The notes: generated by a model not told the origin, from the sequence alone. Counted from the stretch's first letter, positions 1-8,531 are shown. The stretch: DNA of 64,000 nt from Candidatus Rhodoferax randersensis (GCA_016718155.1 JADKEH010000044.1:248001-312000), one strand, 5' to 3'. Program-made: numbers and translations.

Positions 1-714
1 GGCGGTACCCTGTTTCTCGACGAGATCGGCGACCTGCCAATCGCCATGCAATCAAAGCTGCTGCGCGCCATCCAGGAGCGGTGTGTGCGCCCGATCGGCT
101 CGACACAGGAGGAACCGGTGGACGTGCGCATCATCAGCGCCACGCACAAAAACCTGGGCACGGAGGTGCTGGCCGGGCGGTTTCGGCAGGATCTCTACTA
201 CCGGCTCAACGTGATCGAAATAGCGATTCCTCCCTTGCGCGACCGGCGCGAGGACTTGCCCGCCTTGTGTCACGCACTGCTCCATCGCATTGCCGAAGAG
301 TCCGGCGTGCCCGTGCCGACCCTGTCCGACTCGGTGCTCGCCCAGCTCGCGCGGGACCCCTTGACCGGCAACGTGCGTGAGCTGGAGAACCTGCTCCACC
401 GCGCCGTGGCCCTGAGCGAAGACAACTGCCTGCAAATTGAACTGGCGGTACGCGACCCCAACCCGTCCACGCCACTGGCCGTTGTCCGCCACCAGCGGGC
501 AACCGACCCCCAAAGCGAGATGCCCAGGGATCTGCAAGCCCATCTGGACCAGCAGGAACGCCGAATACTGATTCAGGCGCTGCACGAGACCGGCTTCAAC
601 CGGACTGCGGCAGCGGCTCGGCTGGGCTTGAGCCTGCGCCAGATGCGCTACCGCATCGCCCGCCTCAACATCGACACGCCACATGGCAGTGAGCCCTCCG
701 ACGAGCCCGTCTGA
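1..714 (+). CDS. pilR: Sigma-54 dependent response regulator, PilR-like (5' end outside window)
   Basis: The reading frame is open from base 1 and gives the last 237 residues of an NtrC-family activator. The first residues contain the GGTLFLDEIGD Walker B region of the AAA+ domain. They are followed by the sensor region (VRIISATHKNL, FRQDLYYRLNV) and the conserved LTGNVRELENLLHRAV segment. A Fis-type helix-turn-helix (LIQALHETGFNRTAAAARLG) closes the protein. The receiver domain would lie upstream of the window. PilR activates sigma-54 transcription of type IV pilin genes with the kinase PilS. The PilR assignment rests on the VRPIGSTQEEPVDVR stretch and on ampD following directly, the usual order in Comamonadaceae; another NtrC-family regulator cannot be fully excluded. 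The end overlaps ampD by 32 bases. Confidence 0.85.
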   Translation, partial: GGTLFLDEIGDLPIAMQSKLLRAIQERCVRPIGSTQEEPVDVRIISATHKNLGTEVLAGRFRQDLYYRLNVIEIAIPPLRDRREDLPALCHALLHRIAEESGVPVPTLSDSVLAQLARDPLTGNVRELENLLHRAVALSEDNCLQIELAVRDPNPSTPLAVVRHQRATDPQSEMPRDLQAHLDQQERRILIQALHETGFNRTAAAARLGLSLRQMRYRIARLNIDTPHGSEPSDEPV

Positions 715-1297
715 AGTGCTCGCGGACCGGGCGCTATGGAAAGATGGTTGGTACCGGTACGCTCGGTGCCTGCGCTCGCCCAATTTCGGACCACGCCCAA
801 GGGCAACGGCAGTCAGCCTGATCGTTCTGCACTCGATCAGTCTGCCCCCCGGTCAATATGGCGGCGATGAAGTGCAGTTGCTGTTCACCAACCAGTTGCC
901 AGCGCACGCCCATCCCTACTTCGAGACGATCCATGCGCTGAAGGTGTCGGCGCATTTCTACATTCGCCGCGGTGGTGAACTTTGGCAGTTTGTAAGCTGC
1001 GACGATCGCGCCTGGCATGCTGGCGTGTCGGTCTTTGATGAGCGCAGCAACTGCAACGACTTCTCGGTCGGCATCGAGTTGGAGGGACTCGAAGGCGATG
1101 CCTTCGAGCCTGACCAGTACGCGACCCTGTCAGCACTGTGCGCCGCCATCGCCCAATGCTACCCAGTAGCAAACGTCGCCGGGCACGAGCATATTGCGGC
1201 GGGTCGCAAGGGCGATCCGGGTCCGGGCTTTGACTGGCCGCGCTTGCAACGCGCACTGGCCTGGCCACCCGAGCGCTTTCCGGCTGCGCTCGACTAG
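683..1297 (+). CDS. ampD: 1,6-anhydro-N-acetylmuramyl-L-alanine amidase AmpD
   Basis: The 204-residue product matches the cytoplasmic zinc amidase that removes the peptide from anhydro-muropeptides during peptidoglycan recycling. The expected zinc ligands are visible: His in LIVLHSISLPP, and the His and Asp of GHEHIAAGRKGDPGPGFDW. The substrate-binding FYIRRGGELWQFV and NDFSVGIELEG blocks are also present. The chosen ATG lies inside the end of pilR and lacks a clear ribosome binding site, so the first 10-20 residues are uncertain. It probably shares transcripts with pilR. AmpD and the downstream recycling ligase Mpl are both in this window, so a muropeptide recycling route is represented. Confidence 0.93.
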   Translation: MAVSPPTSPSEVLADRALWKDGWYRYARCLRSPNFGPRPRATAVSLIVLHSISLPPGQYGGDEVQLLFTNQLPAHAHPYFETIHALKVSAHFYIRRGGELWQFVSCDDRAWHAGVSVFDERSNCNDFSVGIELEGLEGDAFEPDQYATLSALCAAIAQCYPVANVAGHEHIAAGRKGDPGPGFDWPRLQRALAWPPERFPAALD

Positions 1298-1406
1298 CGG
1301 GTTGCGCACCGCGCGGCCACGTCAACCACGGGTCCGCGCCTGGCTATTGACCAGCCAAGCGGCTTGGTTATTGCCGACACGCTCCCGCTAACCCTCTGCG
1401 GGTAAT

Positions 1407-1422
1407 ACACTACCGGTAGTGG
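1407..1422 (+). promoter_or_regulatory. NrdR box 1 upstream of nrdA
   Basis: The 16-base palindrome ACACTACCGGTAGTGG resembles the NrdR consensus (ACACTATATATAGTGT-like) in its outer arms. It lies immediately upstream of the nrdA -35 element. Its start is 32 bases from the start of the second box, about three helical turns, as is usual for paired NrdR sites. Confidence 0.75.
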
Positions 1423-1423
1423 C

Positions 1424-1452
1424 TTGAATTCGCTTTAGACCCCATATATAGT
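1424..1452 (+). promoter_or_regulatory. Sigma-70 promoter of nrdA
   Basis: A -35 hexamer TTGAAT (1424-1429) is separated by 17 bases from a -10 hexamer TATAGT (1447-1452). The -10 lies inside NrdR box 2, so bound repressor would block RNA polymerase. Transcription should start near 1459, leaving an untranslated leader of roughly 95 bases before the GTG start of nrdA. Confidence 0.7.
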
Positions 1453-1454
1453 GT
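1439..1454 (+). promoter_or_regulatory. NrdR box 2 overlapping the nrdA -10 element
   Basis: ACCCCATATATAGTGT matches the NrdR box closely, including the AT-rich core and the right arm AGTGT. NrdR is the zinc-finger/ATP-cone repressor of ribonucleotide reductase genes; no nrdR gene is in this window. Confidence 0.8.
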
Positions 1455-1554
1455 GTCCAGATTATCAAGGACGTCCTGCCGGGTGTTTTTGCGCAAGCCA
1501 CCCAGACCAACATGACCAGCGCCGAGCAGGCCTGGCAACAACACAGGAGAGACA

Positions 1555-4497
1555 GTGCACACTGCAATGCAATCAACGGGCACGGAGCCCGTTACCAAAC
1601 ATTCCCGCCACGGCGCGCCCAGCGCCGCCATCACGCCAGAGCACACCCTCAATCACTACCAGATCATCCGGCGCAACGGCGCGGTGGTTCCGTTCGAGCC
1701 AGCCAAGATTGCGGTGGCGATGATGAAGGCGTTCTTGGCCGTCCACGGCACGCAGGGCGCGGCCTCGGCCAGCGTGCGCGAAGTGGTCGAGACGCTGACA
1801 CAAGGCGTCATCCGCGCACTGGTGCGCTCACGGCCCGGTGGCGGCACCTTCCACATTGAAGACGTGCAGGACCACGTCGAACTTGGCTTGATGCGCAGTG
1901 GTCACCACGAAATTGCGCGCGCCTATGTGTTGTACCGCGAAAGCCGGACCCAGGAAAGGGCCAAGGCGGCGGCGCAGATTACCCAGCCGGCCCACGTGCT
2001 ACACACGCTTGATCGAGGCGAGCGCACGGTGCTTGACCTGGCGCGCCTGGGCCGCCTGATTGAATCCGCCTGCGCTGGCCTGGGCGCCGACGTCAAGCCC
2101 GAGCCCATCCTGGCCGAAACTGTGCGCAACCTCTACGACGGCGTGCCGATGGAGGAGGTCTACAAGGCCTCGATCCTGGCCGCTCGCACGCTGATCGAGA
2201 GCGACCCTGACTACACCTATGCCGCCGCCCGTCTGCTGTTTCACACCATTGCGCGAGAAGTGCTGGGCGAGGACCTGACTCAGGCCGACATGGCGCAAGC
2301 CTACGTGGCGTACTTTGCGGACTCCATCGGCAAGGGCGTTGCCCACGGCCTGCTGGACGAGCGGCTGCAACAATTCGATCTGGCCAGGTTGGCGGCGGCG
2401 CTCAAGGCCGAGCGCGACCTGAAGTTCGACTATCTGGGCCTGCAAACGCTTTATGACCGCTACTTCCTGCACGTCGACAAGGTTCGCATCGAACTCCCCC
2501 AAGCGTTTTTCATGCGCGTGGCGATGGGCCTGGCGCTGGGTGAGGTGGACCGCGAGGCCCGCGCCATCGAGTTCTATGAGGTGCTGTCCTCGTTTGATTT
2601 CATGTCCAGCACGCCCACCTTGTTCAACAGCGGCACACTGCGTTCGCAGTTGTCCTCGTGTTACCTGACCACCGTGCCGGACGACCTGGACGGCATCTAC
2701 GAATCAATCAAGGAGAACGCCCTGCTGTCCAAGTTCGCCGGCGGCCTGGGCAACGACTGGACCCGTGTTCGCGCCTTGGGCGCACACATCAAGGGCACCA
2801 ACGGCGAGTCGCAAGGTGTGGTGCCCTTCCTCAAGGTGGTCAACGACACGGCCGTGGCAGTCAACCAGGGCGGCAAGCGCAAGGGCGCTGTGTGCGCCTA
2901 CCTGGAAACCTGGCACCTGGATGTCGAGGAGTTTCTCGAACTGCGCAAAAACACCGGGGACGATCGGCGACGCACCCATGACATGAACACGGCCAACTGG
3001 ATTCCCGACCTGTTCATGCGCCGGGTGATGGAAAAGGGCCAGTGGACCCTGTTCTCGCCCAGCAGCGTGCCAGACCTGCACGACAAGATCGGTGCCGAGT
3101 TCGAGCACGCCTACGTCGCCTACGAGCAGCGGGCCGCGGCCGGCGAGATCAAGCCCTCACGCGTGGTCCAGGCGGCCGACCTGTGGCGAAAGATGCTGAC
3201 CATGTTGTTCGAGACAGGGCATCCGTGGATCACCTTCAAGGACGCCTGCAACGTCCGCTCACCGCAGCAGCATGTCGGCGTGGTGCATTCGTCCAATCTC
3301 TGCACCGAGATCACCCTCAACACCAGCGACACCGAGACAGCGGTCTGCAACCTCGGCTCGATCAACTTGCGCCAGCACCTGATCACCAGCGGCGACAAAC
3401 AGGCGCCCGGCGCCCTGCTGCTCGACCATGCCAAGTTGCAGAAGACCATCACCACCGCGATGCGCATGCTCGACAACGTGATCGACATCAACTACTACGC
3501 CGTCAAGAAGGCCCGCAACTCGAACCTTCGGCACCGCCCGGTCGGCTTGGGGCTGATGGGTTTTCAGGACAGTCTGTATGAGCTGGGCCTCGCGTATGCC
3601 AGCGACGCGGCCGTTGCGTTTGCCGATCAGTCGATGGAAGCGATCAGCTATTACGCCTACTGGGCGTCAACCGAACTGGCGCGGGAACGCGGCACCTACA
3701 GCAGCTACAAAGGCTCACTATGGGAAAAGGGCGTGCTGCCACTCGATACCCTGGACTTGCTGGCGGCCCAGCGCGGAGGCTACCTCGAAGTGGACCGCTC
3801 GACCACGCTGGACTGGCCCGCGCTGCGGCAAAAAATCGCAACCGACGGCATGCGCAATTCCAACTGCACCGCCATCGCGCCCACGGCGACGATCTCGAAC
3901 ATCGTCGGCGTTGATGCCTCGATCGAACCCAGCTTCGGCAACCTGTCGGTGAAGTCCAATCTCTCGGGCGAGTTCACCGTCATCAACCACTACCTGGTGC
4001 GAGACCTCAAGCGGCTCGGGCTGTGGGACGAAGTGATGGTGATGGACCTCAAACACTTTGATGGTTCATTGGGTCCGATCGACCGTGTGCCAGCCAACAT
4101 CAAGGCGCTGTATGCGACCGCGTTCGAAATCGAACCGCACTGGCTGGTTGAGGCCGCGGCACGACGCCAGAAGTGGATCGACCAGGCGCAGTCGCTGAAC
4201 ATCTACATGGCCGGCGCGTCGGGCAAGAAGCTCGATGAAACCTACAAGCTGGCGTGGGTGCGTGGCCTCAAGACCACCTACTACCTGCGCACCATGTCGG
4301 CGACCCACGCAGAGAAATCCACCGTCGCGGCGGGCCGCCTGAACGCGGTTTCCATGGACCGTGACACGCACGCAAGCGGCGGCATGACTGCACTCGATGC
4401 AGCGGCTGCAAGCGCGCGATTGCAGATGGCAGCAGAGGCGGCCACCGACATCAAGTTCTGCGGCATTGATGATCCAACGTGTGAGTCCTGCCAATGA
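1555..4497 (+). CDS. nrdA: Class Ia ribonucleoside-diphosphate reductase, alpha subunit NrdA
   Basis: This 980-residue protein reduces ribonucleoside diphosphates to deoxyribonucleotides together with NrdB. An N-terminal ATP-cone (about residues 35-130, starting YQIIRRNGAVVPFEP) provides allosteric control. The catalytic core shows the first redox cysteine in LRSQLSSCYLTTV, the active-site NLCTEI (Asn, Cys, Glu), the second cysteine in TAVCNLGSINL, and the radical-transfer tyrosine pair in TTYYLRT. The C-terminal CESCQ tail supplies the shuttle cysteines. It is longer than the E. coli protein (761 residues), as is common in Betaproteobacteria. A GTG start is chosen because GGAG lies about 6 bases upstream; the next ATG at 1567 is too far from it. 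Two NrdR boxes overlap the promoter. Confidence 0.97.
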   Translation: MHTAMQSTGTEPVTKHSRHGAPSAAITPEHTLNHYQIIRRNGAVVPFEPAKIAVAMMKAFLAVHGTQGAASASVREVVETLTQGVIRALVRSRPGGGTFHIEDVQDHVELGLMRSGHHEIARAYVLYRESRTQERAKAAAQITQPAHVLHTLDRGERTVLDLARLGRLIESACAGLGADVKPEPILAETVRNLYDGVPMEEVYKASILAARTLIESDPDYTYAAARLLFHTIAREVLGEDLTQADMAQAYVAYFADSIGKGVAHGLLDERLQQFDLARLAAALKAERDLKFDYLGLQTLYDRYFLHVDKVRIELPQAFFMRVAMGLALGEVDREARAIEFYEVLSSFDFMSSTPTLFNSGTLRSQLSSCYLTTVPDDLDGIYESIKENALLSKFAGGLGNDWTRVRALGAHIKGTNGESQGVVPFLKVVNDTAVAVNQGGKRKGAVCAYLETWHLDVEEFLELRKNTGDDRRRTHDMNTANWIPDLFMRRVMEKGQWTLFSPSSVPDLHDKIGAEFEHAYVAYEQRAAAGEIKPSRVVQAADLWRKMLTMLFETGHPWITFKDACNVRSPQQHVGVVHSSNLCTEITLNTSDTETAVCNLGSINLRQHLITSGDKQAPGALLLDHAKLQKTITTAMRMLDNVIDINYYAVKKARNSNLRHRPVGLGLMGFQDSLYELGLAYASDAAVAFADQSMEAISYYAYWASTELARERGTYSSYKGSLWEKGVLPLDTLDLLAAQRGGYLEVDRSTTLDWPALRQKIATDGMRNSNCTAIAPTATISNIVGVDASIEPSFGNLSVKSNLSGEFTVINHYLVRDLKRLGLWDEVMVMDLKHFDGSLGPIDRVPANIKALYATAFEIEPHWLVEAAARRQKWIDQAQSLNIYMAGASGKKLDETYKLAWVRGLKTTYYLRTMSATHAEKSTVAAGRLNAVSMDRDTHASGGMTALDAAAASARLQMAAEAATDIKFCGIDDPTCESCQ

Positions 4498-4513
4498 GTG
4501 CGTGGCGTCACAA

Positions 4514-4542
4514 CACGACACGCGGCATCGCGACGTGTCGTG
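4514..4542 (+). other. Inverted repeat between nrdA and nrdB
   Basis: CACGACACG (4514-4522) and CGTGTCGTG (4534-4542) form a perfect 9-bp stem with an 11-base loop, directly after the nrdA stop codon. No T-run follows, so it is not a standard intrinsic terminator. It could slow decay of the nrdA message or allow partial attenuation between the two subunit genes. Confidence 0.55.
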
Positions 4543-4648
4543 ATGCGATGCACATGCACAACACTTCACAACACAATGTGACGACGATGTGAATCAACAC
4601 TTTGCATTTCATTTCGTTGCTCTCATAATTCGCTGATTGGAAAACCAT

Positions 4649-5839
4649 ATGTTGACCTGGGACGAAAAAGTCAAGCCCACATCGCAACCGCCTCTTGCAA
4701 GCAGCTCACTCAGCAGCCGCATGATGGAGCCGCCTCTTTTCTCCGCCACTGTGGCCACCGTCTCCCCGATGTTTGAGCCATCCGCCGCATCGCCAACTCC
4801 GAGCACCCGCCCCGCCAGCTCCGGCCGCATCAACGCCGCCGACAAGCGCATCATCAACGGCAAGACCGACGTCAATCAACTGGTTCCGTTCAAGTACAAA
4901 TGGGCATGGGACAAGTACCTGTCGAGCTGCGCCAATCACTGGATGCCGCAAGAGGTCAACATGACGCGCGACATCGCGTTGTGGAAGAGTCCCAACGGCC
5001 TGACCGAGGATGAGCGGCGCATCATCAAGCGCAATCTCGGCTTCTTCGTCACCGCTGACTCGCTGGCCGCCAACAACATCGTGCTCGGCACGTACCGCCA
5101 CATCACTGCGCCCGAGTGCCGTCAGTTCCTCCTGCGGCAAGCCTTTGAGGAAGCGATTCACACCCACGCCTACCAGTACATCGTGGAGTCGCTCGGCCTG
5201 GACGAGAGCGAGATCTTCAACGCTTACAACGAGGTCAAGTCGATTCGCGACAAGGATGAGTTCCTGATTCCGTTCATCGGCGCCATCATGGACCCGGGCT
5301 TCAGCACCGGTACGCCGCAAGCGGATCAAACCTTGCTGAAGTCGCTGATCGTTTTTGCCTGCCTGATGGAAGGTTTGTTCTTCTACGTCGGCTTCACGCA
5401 GATCCTTGCCCTGGGTCGCCAGAACAAGATGACCGGCGCGGCCGAGCAATACCAATACATCCTGCGCGATGAGTCGATGCACTGCAATTTTGGTATCGAC
5501 CTGGTCAACCAGATCAAGCTTGAGAACCCGTTGTTGTGGACACCTGAGTTCAAGCAGGAAATCAAAGCCCTGTTCGAAACCGCGGTTGAACTGGAATACC
5601 GTTACGCCGAGGACACCATGCCGCGCGGCGTGCTGGGCATGAATGCATCCATGTTCAAGGGCTACCTGCGCTACATCGCCAACCGGCGTGCCATCCAGAT
5701 TGGCCTGGAGCCCCTGTTCGCCACCGAGGACAACCCTTTTCCGTGGATGAGCGAGATGATCGACTTGAAGAAGGAGCGTAACTTCTTCGAGACACGTGTG
5801 ATCGAGTACCAATCCGGCGGCGCCTTGTCGTGGGACTGA
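4649..5839 (+). CDS. nrdB: Class Ia ribonucleoside-diphosphate reductase, beta subunit NrdB
   Basis: This 396-residue protein carries the di-iron tyrosyl radical used by NrdA. Metal ligands are visible: Asp in FVTADSLAANN, Glu and His in AFEEAIHTHAYQY, Glu in CLMEGLFFYVGF, and Glu/His in RDESMHCNFG. The radical tyrosine is four residues after the first His. The tail VIEYQSGGALSWD contains the tyrosine of the radical path. The ATG giving MLTWDEKV is chosen over an upstream TTG because this N-terminus is typical. Residues 11-65 form a Ser/Pro/Ala-rich linker (PSAASPTPSTRPASSG) before the conserved NAADKRIING segment. Cotranscription with nrdA is likely across about 150 bases that contain a hairpin. 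Confidence 0.96.
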   Translation: MLTWDEKVKPTSQPPLASSSLSSRMMEPPLFSATVATVSPMFEPSAASPTPSTRPASSGRINAADKRIINGKTDVNQLVPFKYKWAWDKYLSSCANHWMPQEVNMTRDIALWKSPNGLTEDERRIIKRNLGFFVTADSLAANNIVLGTYRHITAPECRQFLLRQAFEEAIHTHAYQYIVESLGLDESEIFNAYNEVKSIRDKDEFLIPFIGAIMDPGFSTGTPQADQTLLKSLIVFACLMEGLFFYVGFTQILALGRQNKMTGAAEQYQYILRDESMHCNFGIDLVNQIKLENPLLWTPEFKQEIKALFETAVELEYRYAEDTMPRGVLGMNASMFKGYLRYIANRRAIQIGLEPLFATEDNPFPWMSEMIDLKKERNFFETRVIEYQSGGALSWD

Positions 5840-5867
5840 GCAATTAGGACGATGACGAACAAAATTT

Positions 5868-5909
5868 CACAGGCACACCCAGACCGCATCGCGGTCAGGC
5901 GTGCCTGTG
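5868..5909 (+). other. Strong two-tier hairpin after nrdB
   Basis: The outer stem CACAGGCAC / GTGCCTGTG (5868-5876 with 5901-5909) encloses an inner stem GACCGC / GCGGTC (5882-5887 with 5891-5896). No T-tract follows. It probably marks the 3' end of the nrdAB message or stabilises it. Confidence 0.55.
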
Positions 5910-6012
5910 CACCCGAGTTCATGGTGCTGGGTCTTTCGCCCAACCCCATGGATCGCTTCATGCACTCCAACTCGCATGAAGTGCTCTTTGTTAATTGATC
6001 AAGGAGAAGATG

Positions 6013-6486
6013 ATGGCAACTGCAAAAAAACCGGCCGCTAAGAAGGCCGCTCCCGCGAAGAAAGCTGCACCCGCTAAGAAAGTAGCAGCAAAGAAGGCGG
6101 CTCCGGCCAAGAAGGCGGCGCCTGCAAAGAAAGCAGCAGCTAAGAAGCCAGCTGCGAAGAAAGTGGCAGCCAAGAAACCAGCGGCCAAAAAAGTAGCGGC
6201 CAAGAAGCCGGCTGCCAAAAAGGCTGCGCCTGCGAAGAAAGCGGCCGCCAAGAAAGCGCCAGCCAAGAAGGCCGTAGCGGCGAAGAAGCCGGCTGCCAAA
6301 AAGGCTGCTGCGAAGAAGCCCGCAGCCAAGAAGCCAGCCGCCAAGAAAGCAGCCAAGAAGCCGGCTGCGAAGAAAGCCGCGAAAGCACCCGCTGCCAAGG
6401 CAGCGCCTGCCCCGGCAGCCCCTGCAGCTCAGACCACTCTGAACCCGCAGGCGGCTTGGCCATTCCCGACGGCGACCAAGCCCTAA
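6013..6486 (+). CDS. Histone H1-like Lys/Ala/Pro-rich DNA-binding protein
   Basis: The 157-residue product is almost entirely repeats of AAKKPAAKK-, APAKKA- and VAAKK-type units, followed by a short Ala/Pro-rich tail ending FPTATKP. This composition is that of bacterial H1-like proteins (Hc1/AlgP type), which bind DNA without sequence specificity and compact the nucleoid. No globular domain is visible. The ATG at 6013 is chosen because GGAG lies 6 bases upstream; the ATG at 6010 would be only 3 bases away. A strong terminator follows. The internal repeats make copy number likely to vary between strains. Confidence 0.88.
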   Translation: MATAKKPAAKKAAPAKKAAPAKKVAAKKAAPAKKAAPAKKAAAKKPAAKKVAAKKPAAKKVAAKKPAAKKAAPAKKAAAKKAPAKKAVAAKKPAAKKAAAKKPAAKKPAAKKAAKKPAAKKAAKAPAAKAAPAPAAPAAQTTLNPQAAWPFPTATKP

Positions 6487-6505
6487 CCGGCTGTTGGTCC
6501 CACTC

Positions 6506-6537
6506 AAGCCCGGTGTCTTTGGACGCCGGGCTTTTTT
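6506..6537 (+). terminator. Intrinsic terminator after the H1-like gene
   Basis: AAGCCCGGTGTC (6506-6517) pairs with GACGCCGGGCTT (6522-6533), with one G-T wobble and a four-base loop. The stem runs into a T-tract. It lies 20 bases after the stop codon and is a textbook Rho-independent terminator. Confidence 0.9.
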
Positions 6538-6565
6538 GTTGCTGCCGGTTCAGGTCAGGGGGCGT

Positions 6566-7471
6566 TCAGGCCGAGGGTATCGCTGCCAGATCGACGGTGT
6601 AATTCTGCGGCCCCTGATGCGAGATCTTGAGTGCGCCCAGGTGGTTTCCAACTTGGGCACATCGAACCAGCGACCAGCCCCGCTCCAAGCCAAACAGCAG
6701 GGCGCCACGGTAGGCGTCGCCACAACCGGTGGGATCCACCACAGCACTGGGTTGATACGCCGGCACATGGATCGCTGCCCCATCAATCCATACCTCGCTG
6801 CCCTGCGCACCTTTGGTGACAATCAGTCCGCGAACCCGACGCGACACCTCGGCCGTGCTCCAGCCTGTACGGTCGCTGAGCAGCTTGCCCTCGTAGTCGT
6901 TCACCGTCACCCACGAAGCCTGATCAACCAGGGCTCTGAGTTCGGCGCCATCAAACCGGGGCAGTTGCTGACCCGGGTCAAACACGAAGGGGATGTTGGC
7001 TGCCCTAAACTGCTCAGCGTGCTGCCACATGGCATCGCGCCCGTCCGGCGCGATGATGCCCAGCTTGATGTCCTCGCGCGCCTCGATGCGGGTCAGATGG
7101 GCCTGCTCCATGGCGCCAGGATGAAAACCGTTGATTTGATTGTTGTCACGGTCCGTGATGATCATCGCCTGCGCCGTGTAAGCATCGTCCAGCGTCCGGA
7201 TGAAATCCGTCGCGATCCCCATCTCCGCCAATCGCGCCAGATAACCGGCCCCGTCGCTACCCAGCGTTGCCATCGGCAGTGGATCACCACCCAGTTGCTT
7301 GAGACTGTAGGCGATATTGCCAGCGCAGCCGCCGAAGTCGCGGCGCAGCGCCGGCACCAGGAACGAGACGTTGAGAATGTGAAGTTGCTCGGGCAGGATT
7401 TGTTCCGCGAACCTGCCCTCGAAGTTCATGATGACGTCGAACGCCAGCGAGCCGCAAATGATGGAAGCCAT
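6566..7471 (-). CDS. PfkB-family carbohydrate/nucleoside kinase
   Basis: The 301-residue protein has the ribokinase fold signatures. The N-terminal MASIICGSLAFDVIM strand is followed by the FGGCAGNIAYSLKQLGG substrate-binding block. The C-terminal DPTGCGDAYRGALLFG anion-hole and catalytic Asp motif is present. This family phosphorylates sugars or nucleosides such as ribose, fructose and adenosine. The sequence shows features seen in adenosine kinase-like members, but the substrate cannot be set from sequence alone. It is the last gene of the leftward prmA-DUF3426 block, 19 bases after the DUF3426 gene. Confidence 0.85.
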   Translation of the reverse strand: MASIICGSLAFDVIMNFEGRFAEQILPEQLHILNVSFLVPALRRDFGGCAGNIAYSLKQLGGDPLPMATLGSDGAGYLARLAEMGIATDFIRTLDDAYTAQAMIITDRDNNQINGFHPGAMEQAHLTRIEAREDIKLGIIAPDGRDAMWQHAEQFRAANIPFVFDPGQQLPRFDGAELRALVDQASWVTVNDYEGKLLSDRTGWSTAEVSRRVRGLIVTKGAQGSEVWIDGAAIHVPAYQPSAVVDPTGCGDAYRGALLFGLERGWSLVRCAQVGNHLGALKISHQGPQNYTVDLAAIPSA

Positions 7472-7490
7472 GAAGTATCCGTTTAGGTAG

Positions 7491-8495
7491 TCAAGGGTAG
7501 AAAGCCAGAATGCGGTAGCCGGAGATGTGATCGGTGATACCAGCGCCTTTGACGCTGATACCCCACGATCCCTGCCACTCGGCTCCTGGCGTCAGAACAG
7601 TGGTCTTGGCGCCAAGTTCGGTGCCCAGGAAGACCCGCCGTGTCAGCACCTGGTCTTGTGAGTCGGTCAAGGTCAACTCCACCGCTGGCATAGCCAAGTC
7701 GATTGCAGCGGCGCTCCTGACACTGAAGTTCAACCGGTACACGTCACCACGCAACTTGTTGAACGACGAACTCTCAATCACGATCGATTCGATTCGCTGC
7801 AGCGGCGAGATGGTGCAGCCCTGCCATTCACAAAGGGTGACCAACCACGGTTTGACCGAGGGCTCCATGGCCGCGATACGGTCACGTTCGACATAGACCA
7901 CCTGAGCGCACAAACCCAGCAACAGCGCCACACAACTCACGCCCAGTGCAGCGCGCACGCCGCTTCGGCGCCAGATCGACGGCTCGACGCGCTCAGGCAT
8001 GAAGCTCAGCCGCGCAGGCGCTGGGTCAGTGCGCCGTCGCGCCTCGCCACTTGGCGCCTCACCACCGTCCAGGCCCTGATCCGTCTTGCGCCGCCCGCCC
8101 AGATCGGTCGACGGCTCGACCGGTGAGGCAGCTTGTGCAAGCGCCGTGGGGCTCGGCTGATCAAGGGAGCGCTTGAGAATCGATGGCTCGGATGCAAGCG
8201 CAAGCGTCGACGCTGGCCCCGCTGGTGGTGCCGTTGCTGGTATGGCCGAAGGCTCGGTGGGTGGGACCGGCTTCGCGCCGGCATCTGCTCGATCGCTGGC
8301 GCTGGTCAGTGCCCAATGTGCACCAGCGTCCACGCCGGGCCCGGCCACACCCGGTGTCTCATGAACCATGCTCGCCGAGGCATCGAAGATCTCGTCGCAT
8401 TGACCGCACCTCACCCAGCCATCGGAAACTCGTAGCTGGTCGGGAACGACCTTGAACATCGTCTCGCAAGCGGGGCACCGTGTTATCAGGCTCAT
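7491..8495 (-). CDS. Zinc-ribbon and DUF3426 domain membrane protein
   Basis: The 334-residue protein begins with an MJ0042-type zinc ribbon (CPACETMF ... VRCGQCDEIFD). A long Pro/Ala-rich, probably disordered stretch covers about residues 45-175. One transmembrane helix follows (ALGVSCVALLLGLCAQVVYV, about 195-215). The C-terminal domain is DUF3426, with the CEWQGCTISPL motif. The topology is probably a cytoplasmic zinc ribbon and a periplasmic DUF3426 domain. Its function is unknown. It commonly follows prmA in Burkholderiales, as here. The start has no clear Shine-Dalgarno sequence but a TACAAT hexamer 9 bases upstream. Confidence 0.85.
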   Translation of the reverse strand: MSLITRCPACETMFKVVPDQLRVSDGWVRCGQCDEIFDASASMVHETPGVAGPGVDAGAHWALTSASDRADAGAKPVPPTEPSAIPATAPPAGPASTLALASEPSILKRSLDQPSPTALAQAASPVEPSTDLGGRRKTDQGLDGGEAPSGEARRRTDPAPARLSFMPERVEPSIWRRSGVRAALGVSCVALLLGLCAQVVYVERDRIAAMEPSVKPWLVTLCEWQGCTISPLQRIESIVIESSSFNKLRGDVYRLNFSVRSAAAIDLAMPAVELTLTDSQDQVLTRRVFLGTELGAKTTVLTPGAEWQGSWGISVKGAGITDHISGYRILAFYP

Positions 8496-8504
8496 GAGAA
8501 GCGG

Positions 8505-8510
8505 ATTGTA
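8505..8510 (-). promoter_or_regulatory. -10-like element just upstream of the DUF3426 gene
   Basis: On the minus strand TACAAT ends 9 bases before the ATG, and no Shine-Dalgarno sequence separates them. If used, the mRNA leader would be only a few bases. No good -35 was found. Confidence 0.4.
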
Positions 8511-8531
8511 GGGGCTCGCCCCGACGCGTTG

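Noticed and set aside
5991..6398. Ala/Phe-rich minus-strand frame that looks like a membrane protein
   Set aside because: It is the antisense of the Lys/Ala repeats in the H1-like gene; AAG/AAA codons read as Leu/Phe on the other strand.
6013..6486. Short DNA repeats as a possible CRISPR or satellite array
   Set aside because: The repeats have no unique spacers and encode the Lys/Ala repeats of the H1-like protein in a single frame.
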